Source: Desulfonatronospira thiodismutans ASO3-1 (lineage in GTDB: Bacteria; Desulfobacterota; Desulfovibrionia; Desulfovibrionales; Desulfonatronovibrionaceae). Taken from it: 64,000 bases of DNA. The notes under the pieces were generated by a model. That model saw only the letters and a program-made list of their open reading frames with translations, made no database searches and had not been told where the DNA came from. Shown here one piece after another: positions 21,614 through 29,507 of the stretch. A program made the position numbers and the translations under genes. The stretch is taken from the NCBI RefSeq assembly GCF_000174435.1, contig NZ_ACJN02000001.1:240001-304000 (forward strand), written 5' to 3'. Within the stretch, counting starts at the first letter, position 1. Every line of letters begins with the position of its first letter.

Positions 21614-22960
21614 ATGAGCGGCAAAACAACAAAAGATGAACCCTGGGAAGGCTTTACCAAGGCCATACTTGAAAGCATATCCGACGGCGTCTTTACAGTA
21701 AACCGGGAGTGGATGATCACCTCCTTCAACCGGGCCGCGGAGCAGATTACCGGCATTTCCAGAGACCAGGCCCTGGGCCGGCCCTGCTGGGAAGTGCTCA
21801 GATCCAGCATGTGCCAGTCCCAGTGCGCTCTGGGATATACCCTTGAGTCAGGAAAACCAGTCATCGGCAAAGCCTGCTATATCATAGACTCCCAGGGTGG
21901 ACGCATCCCCATAAGCGTATCCACTGCCATGCTTCGCAACTCCAGGGGCGAACTGGTGGGAGGAGCCGAGACCTTTCGCGACCTGAGCGAAGTGGAGAGA
22001 TTACGTCTGGAACTCAAGGGTGGTCTGTCCACCGGCAATCTCGTAAGCCACAGCCCGGCCATGCAGAAGGTACTGCAGATCATCCCCGCGGTGGCCGCAA
22101 GCTCCAGCACGGTGCTCATCCTGGGGGAGACCGGCACTGGAAAAGAACTGGCAGCAAAAACCATTCATTCCTTAGGGTCCAAAAAGGACGCTCCTTTTGT
22201 GCCCGTAAACTGCGGTGCACTGCCTGACACCCTTCTGGAGTCCGAGCTCTTCGGATACAAGGCCGGAGCTTTTACTGGTGCAGAACGGGACAGGCCCGGC
22301 CGCTTCGCCCAGGCCGGAAACGGGACCCTGTTTCTGGACGAAATCGGAGAGGTCAGCCAGGCTCTCCAGATCCGCCTGCTGCGAGTACTCCAGGAAAAGG
22401 CCTATGACCCCCTTGGCTCCTCCAGACCGGAAAAAACCAACGCTAGGATCATAACCGCCACCAACAGGGACCTGGAAGAAATGGTGCGGCAGAAACTCTT
22501 CCGCCAGGACCTGTACTACCGCATAAATATCGTGCGTATAGAACTGCCTCCCTTGAGACACAGAAAAGAAGATATCCCCCACCTGGCCCAGCATTTTGTA
22601 GACAGGTTCAACCGCCTCCAGAGAAAAGAGGTCCAGGGCCTTACACCCGAGGCCGTTTCTCTTTGCATGGCATACGACTGGCCGGGAAATATACGGGAAC
22701 TGGAAAACATCATCGAAAGGGCCTTTGTGCTGTGTTCCCGGGGCAAAATCGGCATTGAACACCTGCCCGCGGAACTGACACTCAAGGATACTGAAATACC
22801 TGCGGACTTTCAGACCGCAAAACACATCCTGGAGGCCAGGAGTATTGAAAAGGCCCTGGAACAGACCGGCAACAACAAAACCAGAGCCGCCAGGCTTCTG
22901 GGCATGCACAAGAGCACCCTGCACCGCAAGCTGAAAAAACTGAACATCCACACTCCATGA
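21614..22960 (+). CDS. sigma-54-dependent transcriptional activator with PAS domain
   Basis: Likely activator of the ORP cluster that follows. The 448-residue protein has an N-terminal PAS domain (~15-120), a sigma-54 AAA+ domain with Walker A GETGTGKE, the sigma-54 contact loop GAFTGA and Walker [12 protein letters not shown], and a C-terminal Fis-type helix-turn-helix ([18 protein letters not shown]). No receiver domain is present. A GTG at 21509 could extend it by 35 residues; neither start has a clear Shine-Dalgarno sequence. A homologous regulator controls the ORP operons in Desulfovibrio vulgaris. Confidence 0.9.
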   Translation: MSGKTTKDEPWEGFTKAILESISDGVFTVNREWMITSFNRAAEQITGISRDQALGRPCWEVLRSSMCQSQCALGYTLESGKPVIGKACYIIDSQGGRIPISVSTAMLRNSRGELVGGAETFRDLSEVERLRLELKGGLSTGNLVSHSPAMQKVLQIIPAVAASSSTVLILGETGTGKELAAKTIHSLGSKKDAPFVPVNCGALPDTLLESELFGYKAGAFTGAERDRPGRFAQAGNGTLFLDEIGEVSQALQIRLLRVLQEKAYDPLGSSRPEKTNARIITATNRDLEEMVRQKLFRQDLYYRINIVRIELPPLRHRKEDIPHLAQHFVDRFNRLQRKEVQGLTPEAVSLCMAYDWPGNIRELENIIERAFVLCSRGKIGIEHLPAELTLKDTEIPADFQTAKHILEARSIEKALEQTGNNKTRAARLLGMHKSTLHRKLKKLNIHTP

Positions 22961-22993
22961 CCTTCTCCCGCACACCCTGGAAACCACACCTAC

Positions 22994-23011
22994 AGTAGCA
23001 AAAAAGCTACT
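22994..23011. promoter_or_regulatory. candidate activator-binding palindrome
   Basis: AGTAGC-AAAAAA-GCTACT is a perfect dyad about 120-135 bp upstream of a GG-N10-GC element, a usual distance for sigma-54 enhancer sites. It is likely bound by the Fis-type domain of the upstream activator (inference). Confidence 0.5.
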
Positions 23012-23129
23012 ATGATACCGCCCGACAGGCGCACTGATGCGACCATACATTTTGCAGATCAACCTGCCTTTATTTAAAAAACAAATTTATTTCAATATGT
23101 TAAATAGCTCAGCACCATAAAATCCAGTC

Positions 23130-23143
23130 GGCATATTAAATGC
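23130..23143 (+). promoter_or_regulatory. candidate sigma-54 (-24/-12) promoter
   Basis: TCGGCATATTAAATGCAA has the invariant GG at 23130-23131 and GC at 23142-23143 with ten bases between them. The start of transcription would fall at about 23155, right at the ATG of the next gene, giving a leaderless transcript. That tight spacing is the main doubt. Confidence 0.5.
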
Positions 23144-23155
23144 AACTCCCTGGAC

Positions 23156-23749
23156 ATGAAAGCGGCTGTAAGCACATGGCAGGACCGGGTGGCCCCGGTT
23201 TTTGATGTTTCCAACACTATTGTGGTGGTGGATATTGAATCCGGCGCAGTCAGCAACAGATGGTCTGAATACCTGGACGAAAACGACTCTTCAGCCAAAA
23301 TACTCAGACTGGCCGGGCTGAAAATAGACATGCTGGTTTGCGGAGCCATCTCTAAGTCCCTTTGCCATCTTATCGCCGCCAGCGGAATTACAGTTGTGCC
23401 TTTTGTATCCGGGCGGGTTAACGAAGTCATACAGGCACTGATGGATGACAGACTGAATGAGGAACGCTTTGACATGCCCGGGCGGCGCAAATGCTTTTTC
23501 AATCCTGAAAAATGTTCTTTCAAAAAAAAGGAGGCCCATATGCCGGGCAGAGGAAAATCAGGTCAAGGTGCAGGACAGCCTGGTGGATGTGCCGGAAAAA
23601 CCGGTCCAGGCCGTGGACAGGGCGGAGGCATGAACACCAGCGGATTTTGTGCCTGCCCTCAATGCGGACACAAGGTGGAACACGTAAAGGGCCACCCCTG
23701 CTATGAACAGACATGCCCCAGTTGCGGGGCGGCCATGAGCAGGGGGTAA
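23156..23749 (+). CDS. NifX/NifB-type cofactor-binding domain protein with C-terminal zinc ribbon
   Basis: Residues 1-~105 resemble the dinitrogenase iron-molybdenum cofactor family (KAAVSTWQDRVAPVFD at the N-terminus, VCGAISKSL later). A Gly-rich linker (~127-160) follows, then a zinc ribbon with CPQCG and CPSCG pairs (~167-195). It is the first gene of the ORP cluster. It may bind a metal-sulfur cluster or help assemble one on the Orange Protein; its exact role is not known. The linker resembles the DUF5320-type protein encoded next. Confidence 0.75.
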   Translation: MKAAVSTWQDRVAPVFDVSNTIVVVDIESGAVSNRWSEYLDENDSSAKILRLAGLKIDMLVCGAISKSLCHLIAASGITVVPFVSGRVNEVIQALMDDRLNEERFDMPGRRKCFFNPEKCSFKKKEAHMPGRGKSGQGAGQPGGCAGKTGPGRGQGGGMNTSGFCACPQCGHKVEHVKGHPCYEQTCPSCGAAMSRG

Positions 23750-23781
23750 TTTTTGGTCTACCAGAAAAGGAGGTGTGCAAG

Positions 23782-24024
23782 ATGCCGGGACTTAATGGAA
23801 CAGGACCCATGGGACATGGTCCGGGAACAGGAAAAGGACTGGGGCGTTGCCGGGGCAGAATAAGAGCAGACGTTGCCGGAGAATCCCCTGCCCCTGAAAA
23901 GCCAGCTGTGACCACATTAGCTCAAGACGGACAAAGGCTTTGCTTGAGAGGCGGACAGAGAACCGGAAGATGCCGGGGCCGGGGCCGGGGACAGGGTAGA
24001 TGCCCAGGAAGTTTTGAAAGATAA
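23782..24024 (+). CDS. small Gly/Arg-rich DUF5320-type protein
   Basis: An 80-residue protein starting MPGLNGTGPMGHGPGTGKG, the signature N-terminus of the DUF5320 family often found beside NifX/ORP-like genes. The C-terminus is rich in Gly, Arg and Cys (GRCRGRGRGQGRCPG). The ATG at 23782 follows AAGGAGG by seven bases. Function unknown; conserved cysteines hint at metal binding. Confidence 0.75.
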   Translation: MPGLNGTGPMGHGPGTGKGLGRCRGRIRADVAGESPAPEKPAVTTLAQDGQRLCLRGGQRTGRCRGRGRGQGRCPGSFER

Positions 24025-24129
24025 AAAAAACAGCAAAGAGCCGTTGCCGGGTATTTCAGGGGAAAACCTGCCAAACTGCCCGGCACTGGATTGCCTGACT
24101 GAAGCACAAACAACCAGGAGGAAGCCGGT

Positions 24130-24510
24130 ATGAAAAAAATAGCTCTTATCGCCTGCAGCATGATCAGAGGCAGCAACCTGTGCCCTGGAGATGCCAAATG
24201 TTTCGTGGCCCTGGGCAGGAAAGAGGGCGAGTTCAAAAGATATGAAAACCAGGACGTTTCCCTGGTGGGCATTGTTGACTGCGGGGGATGCGAAGGCAAC
24301 AAAAACCGTGTGGTCTGCAGCATGGCCCTTTTGAACATGCACCTCAAGGCCCTGAATGAAAAAGTGGACACAATCCACGTCAGTACCTGCATCATGAAAT
24401 ACTGCAAAAGAAAGGATGATCTAATAGAAGCCATCAGGCAAAAGGCCGGGGTGGAAGTGGTGGAAGGCACCCACGACTATATCCCTCCCTCCATATTCGA
24501 GCAAAGCTGA
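24130..24510 (+). CDS. CGGC domain-containing protein
   Basis: A 126-residue protein with VDCGGCEGNKN (~55-65), the motif that names the CGGC family of putative metal-binding proteins. Further conserved cysteines occur at ~9, 18, 24 and in STCIMKYC. AGGAGG lies eight bases before the ATG. It lies inside the ORP cluster, so a part in metal or cluster handling is likely but unproved. Confidence 0.8.
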   Translation: MKKIALIACSMIRGSNLCPGDAKCFVALGRKEGEFKRYENQDVSLVGIVDCGGCEGNKNRVVCSMALLNMHLKALNEKVDTIHVSTCIMKYCKRKDDLIEAIRQKAGVEVVEGTHDYIPPSIFEQS

Positions 24511-24527
24511 AAAACAAGGAAAAACTG

Positions 24528-24887
24528 ATGATTATTGCTGTATCCTCACAGGGACAGGAGTTGAAATCCCCGCTTGATCCACGTTTCGGCAGGGCTGCTC
24601 ATTTTATTTTATACGACACAGAAAACGATAGCTTTGCAATCCTGAACAATGAGCCCAGTCTAAACGCTGCCCAGGGAGCGGGCATCCAGGCCGCTCAGGC
24701 CGTATCCCGGGGCAAAGCCGAAGCGGTAATCACCGGGCATTGCGGACCCAAGGCCTTTTCCGCCCTCCAGGCAGGAGGCATAGCGGTTTATCTGTGCAAA
24801 GAAAATACCGTTGAAGAGGCCATCCAGGCTTACAAGAAGGGTCGCCTGGAACAGGCTGAAGAAGCTGACAGGTCCGGACACTGGTAA
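24528..24887 (+). CDS. Orange Protein-like NifX-family protein (ORP)
   Basis: A 119-residue single-domain dinitrogenase iron-molybdenum cofactor-type protein (IIAVSSQG...DPRFGRAAHF; VITGHCGPKAFSALQAGGI). Size and neighbours fit the ORP of Desulfovibrio, which binds a mixed Mo-Cu sulfide cluster. It is encoded directly before two MinD-like ATPases and an Mrp-ORP fusion, the known ORP complex partners. Confidence 0.8.
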   Translation: MIIAVSSQGQELKSPLDPRFGRAAHFILYDTENDSFAILNNEPSLNAAQGAGIQAAQAVSRGKAEAVITGHCGPKAFSALQAGGIAVYLCKENTVEEAIQAYKKGRLEQAEEADRSGHW

Positions 24888-24908
24888 AAAGCGGGAGGCA
24901 ATGATCTG

Positions 24909-25772
24909 ATGCGCCTGGCCATAATCAGCGGAAAAGGAGGTACAGGGAAGACCACCGTGGCGGTGAATCTGGCCCTTTACCTGCAAAAGGAAGGGCAAAA
25001 GGTCTGCCTTGCCGACTGCGATGTGGAAGAACCCAATGCCCATTTCTTCCTGGATGCTGCCTGGTCCCGGGAGAACAGACAGACCGTTGCGGTCCCTGAA
25101 ATAGACAACACAAAATGTCTGGGAGAATCGTGTCTGCAATGTGTCAACGAATGCCGCTTCAATTCCCTCATCTGGATAGCGGACAAGGTCATGGTCTTCC
25201 CGGAACTCTGCCACGCCTGCGGTCTCTGCTTTTTTTTATGCCCTGTGCAGGCCGTAGATGAAAGCACCAGGGAAATAGGTCTGGTGCGCCACGGCAAAGG
25301 CCGCGGCGTGGAGGTCTGCGGCGGCTTGCTGCGCATCGGGGAAGCCATGGCGCCCCCGCTTATCAGGCGTGTACTAAAAAGCACTCCAGGCCAGGGGATT
25401 GTCATTGCAGACGCACCCCCGGGAACTTCATGCCCGGTAATGGAAACCCTTCGCGACGTAGATTATGTCATCCTGGTGGGAGAACCCAACCCTTTCGGGC
25501 TGCACGACTTCAAAATCGCAGTGGAGCTTGTACGCAAGCTGGGCCTTGCATTGGGCACAGTGATCAACAGGGACGGCATGGGAGATGATCAAATGGAAAA
25601 ATATATACGGCATGAAAGGCTCCCGCTACTGGCCAGACTCCCCTACAGCAGACAGGCTGCAGCGGCCTGCTCCAGGGCAGAGCCCCTTCTGGAGGCCATG
25701 CCTGAATTCAAAGAAATATACAGGAATATGTGGGAAAACTTGCAAAAAGAAATGCAGGCCGGGGGCAAATAA
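24909..25772 (+). CDS. MinD/ParA-type ATPase with ferredoxin insert (ORP complex)
   Basis: Deviant Walker A GKGGTGKTTVA (residues 9-19) and Walker-type IVIADAPPGTSCPV surround an inserted iron-sulfur region whose cysteines (CLGESCLQCVNEC, CHACGLCFFLC) could bind [4Fe-4S] clusters. The protein has 287 residues. Such ATPases pair with a second copy in the ORP cluster and are thought to help assemble or localise the complex. It lies 21 bp after the ORP gene and 5 bp before its paralogue. Confidence 0.88.
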   Translation: MRLAIISGKGGTGKTTVAVNLALYLQKEGQKVCLADCDVEEPNAHFFLDAAWSRENRQTVAVPEIDNTKCLGESCLQCVNECRFNSLIWIADKVMVFPELCHACGLCFFLCPVQAVDESTREIGLVRHGKGRGVEVCGGLLRIGEAMAPPLIRRVLKSTPGQGIVIADAPPGTSCPVMETLRDVDYVILVGEPNPFGLHDFKIAVELVRKLGLALGTVINRDGMGDDQMEKYIRHERLPLLARLPYSRQAAAACSRAEPLLEAMPEFKEIYRNMWENLQKEMQAGGK

Positions 25773-25777
25773 GCATC

Positions 25778-26671
25778 ATGCAGGAAATCGTAGTCATAAG
25801 CGGCAAGGGCGGCACCGGAAAAACCAGCCTGGTGTCCGGGCTGGCAGCAACAGGTACCCGGCAGGTACTTGGGGACTGTGACGTGGATGCAAGCGATCTG
25901 CATCTGATTATGGCCCCGGAAATACTTGAGGCCCACGAGTTCATCAACGGACAGCAGGCTCAAATAGTCCCGGACCTGTGCACAGGTTGCGGTCTGTGCC
26001 GCGCATACTGCCGATTTCAGGCCATTTCGGAAGATTACCGGGTCATGCAGGAACATTGTGAGGGATGCGCCCTTTGTCTCCACGTCTGCCCTGAATCCGC
26101 GGTAAGCATGCATGACAGGCATTGCGGCCAGTGGTTCAGTTCCAGCACGAGATTCGGCCCCATGATCCATGCCAGCCTGGGCATTGGACAGGAAAACTCC
26201 GGCAAACTGGTATCCATTGTCCGAAAAAAGTCGCACCAGACGGCACAGGAAGAAGCCGCGGAAAACGTGCTTGGCGATGGCGCTCCCGGGGTGGGCTGCC
26301 CGGTGATAGCGTCCCTGACCAATGCGGACATGGCCCTGCTGGTTACTGAGCCCACCAGAAGCGCCTTTGCTGATTTGCGCCGGGTGTTCGACCTTACCAG
26401 ACATTTCAAAATCCCCTGTCTGGCAGTAATCAACAAGGCTGACCTCAACCCGGACATTACCGTGGAAATTGAAAGATTCTGCCTGGAATACGGCCTGGGC
26501 GTCCCTGTAAAGCTACCCTATGATCAGGATTTCACCAGAGCCCAGATTCAGGGCCAGAGCATTGTGGAGTACCATCCTGAAAAATGGACCCGGCCCATGC
26601 AGGACATCTGGAAATCGGCAGCAAAAATTTTAAAGCATAAAAACAACCCAGGGAGAAACAAAAATGAGTGA
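25778..26671 (+). CDS. second MinD/ParA-type ATPase with ferredoxin insert (ORP complex)
   Basis: A paralogue of the preceding protein: Walker A GKGGTGKTS (~8-16), ferredoxin-like cysteines (CTGCGLCRAYC, CEGCALCLHVC) and DGAPGVGCPV. It has 297 residues from the ATG at 25778; an upstream in-frame start (25730) overlaps the previous gene and lacks similarity. Its 3' end overlaps the Mrp-ORP gene by 8 bp, implying coupled translation. Confidence 0.88.
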   Translation: MQEIVVISGKGGTGKTSLVSGLAATGTRQVLGDCDVDASDLHLIMAPEILEAHEFINGQQAQIVPDLCTGCGLCRAYCRFQAISEDYRVMQEHCEGCALCLHVCPESAVSMHDRHCGQWFSSSTRFGPMIHASLGIGQENSGKLVSIVRKKSHQTAQEEAAENVLGDGAPGVGCPVIASLTNADMALLVTEPTRSAFADLRRVFDLTRHFKIPCLAVINKADLNPDITVEIERFCLEYGLGVPVKLPYDQDFTRAQIQGQSIVEYHPEKWTRPMQDIWKSAAKILKHKNNPGRNKNE

Positions 26672-27944
26672 TAAGGCATGCGGCAGCTGCAGCACTGCAT
26701 CAGACTGTCAGAGCAGGTCAAAGGAACAGGAAAAGAACCGGAAGCTTGCCCACAGCCTCAGCCGGATAAAACACAAGGTAGTGGTCCTGTCCGGCAAAGG
26801 GGGAGTGGGCAAAAGCAGCGTAGCTGCCAATGTGGCAGCAGAACTTTCCCTGTCCGGCTGCAGGGTTGGCCTTGTGGACGTGGATGTTCACGGCCCGAGC
26901 ATTCCCAGACTTTTCGGCCTGGAAGACTCCCGTCCGGTAACCAGGGACCAAAAACTTGTCCCGGCAATGTGGAACGGTCAACTTTTGGTCATGTCCCTGG
27001 GCTTTCTGCTGCAAAGCAAGGAAGATTCGGTCATCTGGAGAGGTCCGGTAAAGATGGGGCTGATCAGGCAATTCTTAGAAGACGTGGACTGGGGAGACCT
27101 GGATTACCTCATTGTTGACTGCCCCCCGGGCACCGGGGACGAGCCCCTGTCCGTGGTTCAGCTTCTTGGTCACGAGGCCCACGCCCTGATAGTCACCAGC
27201 CCCCAGGACGTGGCTGTTGACGATGTACGCCGTTCAGTGAATTTCTGCCGCCACACCGGCAACCAGGTCCTGGGCATAGTGGAAAACATGAGCGGTTTTG
27301 TCTGCCCCAGATGCGGGGAAGAAGCTCACATTTTTTCCAGTGGAGGAGGCCAGAAGCTGGCTCAGGAGATGCAGGTGCCCTTTCTGGGCGGCATCCCTTT
27401 GGATCCGGACATGGTCAAGGCTGCCGATGAAGGCATGCCCTTTATTGCCAGGCAGGCCGAAAGTCCGGCCCTGTCCGCCCTGCAAAAAATCCTGGAACCC
27501 ATAAAACAACTGCAGGGACAAAAAGATTTTTTCCAGGACCAACTGTCCAACCTACAGGCATCACCTTCAAACACACCGGATTCAGTCAGGCCTCAAAACG
27601 GGGCCGTAAAAATTGCCATCCCCCTGGCCCAGGGCAGACTGTGCCAGCACTTCGGTCATTGCGAACTTTTCGCCCTGTTTAGCGTAAATACCGAAGATAA
27701 AACCATCCTGCACCAGGAGCAGCTCACCCCGCCGCCCCACGAACCCGGGGTTCTGCCCAATTGGCTGGCCGAGAAGGAAGCAGGCCTGGTAATTGCCGGG
27801 GGGATGGGCTCAAGAGCCCAGGATCTGCTCAGGGAAAAAGGAATCAGGATTATCACCGGTGCACCGGAAGGTACTGCTGAAGAAATCGTCAAATCCTGGC
27901 TGGATGGAAACCTGGTCACCGGTCAAAACGCCTGCGATCATTAA
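26664..27944 (+). CDS. Mrp/NBP35-type ATPase fused to a C-terminal ORP domain
   Basis: Residues ~35-290 are an Mrp/NBP35 P-loop ATPase with GKGGVGKSSVA, DVDVHGPS and VDCPPGTGDEP; the pair CPRC (~215) is the conserved cluster-binding motif, and an N-terminal CGSC segment may bind another cluster. Residues ~308-420 are a NifX/ORP-like domain. This two-domain layout is the Mrp-ORP protein known from Desulfovibrio, an iron-sulfur carrier linked to the ORP complex. It ends the cluster. Confidence 0.9.
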   Translation: MSDKACGSCSTASDCQSRSKEQEKNRKLAHSLSRIKHKVVVLSGKGGVGKSSVAANVAAELSLSGCRVGLVDVDVHGPSIPRLFGLEDSRPVTRDQKLVPAMWNGQLLVMSLGFLLQSKEDSVIWRGPVKMGLIRQFLEDVDWGDLDYLIVDCPPGTGDEPLSVVQLLGHEAHALIVTSPQDVAVDDVRRSVNFCRHTGNQVLGIVENMSGFVCPRCGEEAHIFSSGGGQKLAQEMQVPFLGGIPLDPDMVKAADEGMPFIARQAESPALSALQKILEPIKQLQGQKDFFQDQLSNLQASPSNTPDSVRPQNGAVKIAIPLAQGRLCQHFGHCELFALFSVNTEDKTILHQEQLTPPPHEPGVLPNWLAEKEAGLVIAGGMGSRAQDLLREKGIRIITGAPEGTAEEIVKSWLDGNLVTGQNACDH

Positions 27945-27952
27945 AAATAAAA

Positions 27953-27983
27953 CCTGCGCCTGCGGCATTTCTGCAGGCGCAGG
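27953..27983 (-). terminator. intrinsic terminator, strongest on the minus strand
   Basis: CCTGCGCCTGC and GCAGGCGCAGG form an 11-bp stem. On the minus strand it is followed by TTTTATTTTTAA, ending the DUF1566 gene; on the plus strand no T-run follows, but it may still close the ORP operon. Confidence 0.75.
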
Positions 27984-27994
27984 CTATGGAAACC

Positions 27995-28999
27995 CTACCC
28001 CCTGTCCAGACTGCGCACCGGCCAGACATAAAATCCGGAGTCCGGCTTGAAGCCCACCCCCACAGCCCCTTTCTTCAGGTATAAGGCGTAAGCCCAGTCC
28101 GGCTCAAAAAAACTGGTGGTTGAAGACCAGTACCCGTCCAGCAGATCCGTAAACGGATGTTCCTCAGGCAGGGCCGGTGAATGGGCGGAGGCATCCACCA
28201 GGGATTCCAGTTCGTTGATATTGGGCAGCCGCCACTCACTGTCCCCTTTTAATTGTTGTACAGTATCCAGAGCCTGTTGCCAGCTTACGGCCCTGCCTGC
28301 AGATTCTCCCGGATCAAGCCAGATCAATCCCGTCAGGTGATCCGTTATCTCCCGGCCCTGCCTGCTGAAGCGCGGCACAGGCCAGGGCTGCCCGGCTGAT
28401 ATATCCGGGTCCTGCCCGGTCCCGGCGCATTCTATCACCTCTCCCCGGGTGTTAAAGCACTCTGTCTGCCCGGTGCAGGGAATGTGCCGGGAGTTGCCCC
28501 GCACCGGCCAGGCCAGGTAGCGCTGCTCTTTGCCACCGTAAAACATCCTTGCCCCTTCCAGATGCACATACCAGGCATATGCCGGGGCCAGGGCCGAAGA
28601 GGTGGAAGTCCAGTACCACCCCAGGAATACATCAGTAAAAGGATGGCCTGCCGGAAGGGCCGGCTTTCTTTGTCCGTGGGAAATAACGGAACGTATCTCT
28701 CTTCTGTTGGGTAGTCTCCAGTCATTGTATCCGTCAAAGCCCTCCCTGTTCATCTCCTTTACTTCATCCAGGGCCTGCTGCCAGGTCAGGGGAAAATCAA
28801 AAAAATTGGCCTTGAGGGTCCATTCAAGGTTGGTCAGTTCATCGCGTACACGGTTCTTGCTTAATGAAACAAACCTGGAAGATGGCCACGCAACCCCGAG
28901 TCTAAAGGCCGCGTCCTGTCCGGTGCCATGGCAGGGTATTTCCCTGCCGTAAACATCATAACATTTTCCCAGGCCGGTCCGAATTATATTCAAAGTCAT
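27995..28999 (-). CDS. protein with two tandem DUF1566 (Lcl C-terminal) domains
   Basis: A 334-residue protein with two copies of the DUF1566 pattern: WQQALDEVKEMN...DWRLPNRREIRSV...WYWTSTS and WQQALDTVQQLK...EWRLPNINELESLV...YWSSTTS, each ending in VWPVR or AWPVRG. DUF1566 has a C-type-lectin-like fold and is usually secreted or surface-exposed, but no signal peptide is visible here. Function unknown. It converges on the ORP operon. Confidence 0.85.
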   Translation of the reverse strand: MTLNIIRTGLGKCYDVYGREIPCHGTGQDAAFRLGVAWPSSRFVSLSKNRVRDELTNLEWTLKANFFDFPLTWQQALDEVKEMNREGFDGYNDWRLPNRREIRSVISHGQRKPALPAGHPFTDVFLGWYWTSTSSALAPAYAWYVHLEGARMFYGGKEQRYLAWPVRGNSRHIPCTGQTECFNTRGEVIECAGTGQDPDISAGQPWPVPRFSRQGREITDHLTGLIWLDPGESAGRAVSWQQALDTVQQLKGDSEWRLPNINELESLVDASAHSPALPEEHPFTDLLDGYWSSTTSFFEPDWAYALYLKKGAVGVGFKPDSGFYVWPVRSLDRG

Positions 29000-29185
29000 T
29001 TATTCTCCTGTACTTTATGAAGTCTGAACCATGCCTTACGCGATACGCCACTATTTTATTATATCTGCCAAATACGGCGGTTGGCAAGCTCTCAACAGAC
29101 AGACAATCAATGTGTCCCGCTGACAATCTTCCAAAGCGCAGGCCCCGGGAAACCCAAGGAAAAGCCGGCATCACTTCCTTTAAAT

Positions 29186-29435
29186 GTAACCCTTCAAGGA
29201 GGAGGTATGCCAATTTGCCTGTCTGCCAGGCGGGTAAAGCCTTGCTGGGAATCTTTATTCTTCAAAACCGTGTGTGCGGAGCACCCGTGTGTAGCCTGAA
29301 GGCTTCCCGTGCCTAAGAAGATTTTTTTGGCACGGGCAACTTCGTTGCTCACGGGCGGCTTTGCCGCTCACGGTTGGGGAGTAACGCCTGAAGTCTATTC
29401 TCGGTGGCGATTGCTGGCACCCCCTGAATGGTTAC
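29186..29435. mobile_element. family 1 miniature element, 250 bp
   Basis: Ends GTAACCCTTCAAGG and CCCCCTGAATGGTTAC are flanked by perfect 8-bp duplications CTTTAAAT (29178-29185 and 29436-29443). The sequence matches much of the 336-bp copy at 32557, in the opposite orientation. It carries no transposase gene. The rest of the 29000-29507 gap shows nothing else. Confidence 0.88.
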
Positions 29436-29507
29436 CTTTAAATTTGTGCTTTACCCTGAAGCAGCATGAGCCTATACATATAACAATCTTTTCAAACGAC
29501 TTTCAAG

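Noticed and set aside
24130-24510. Selenoprotein in the ORP cluster, given the selC gene
   Set aside because: No in-frame TGA with a following SECIS-like hairpin was seen in these genes; all frames end at normal stops.
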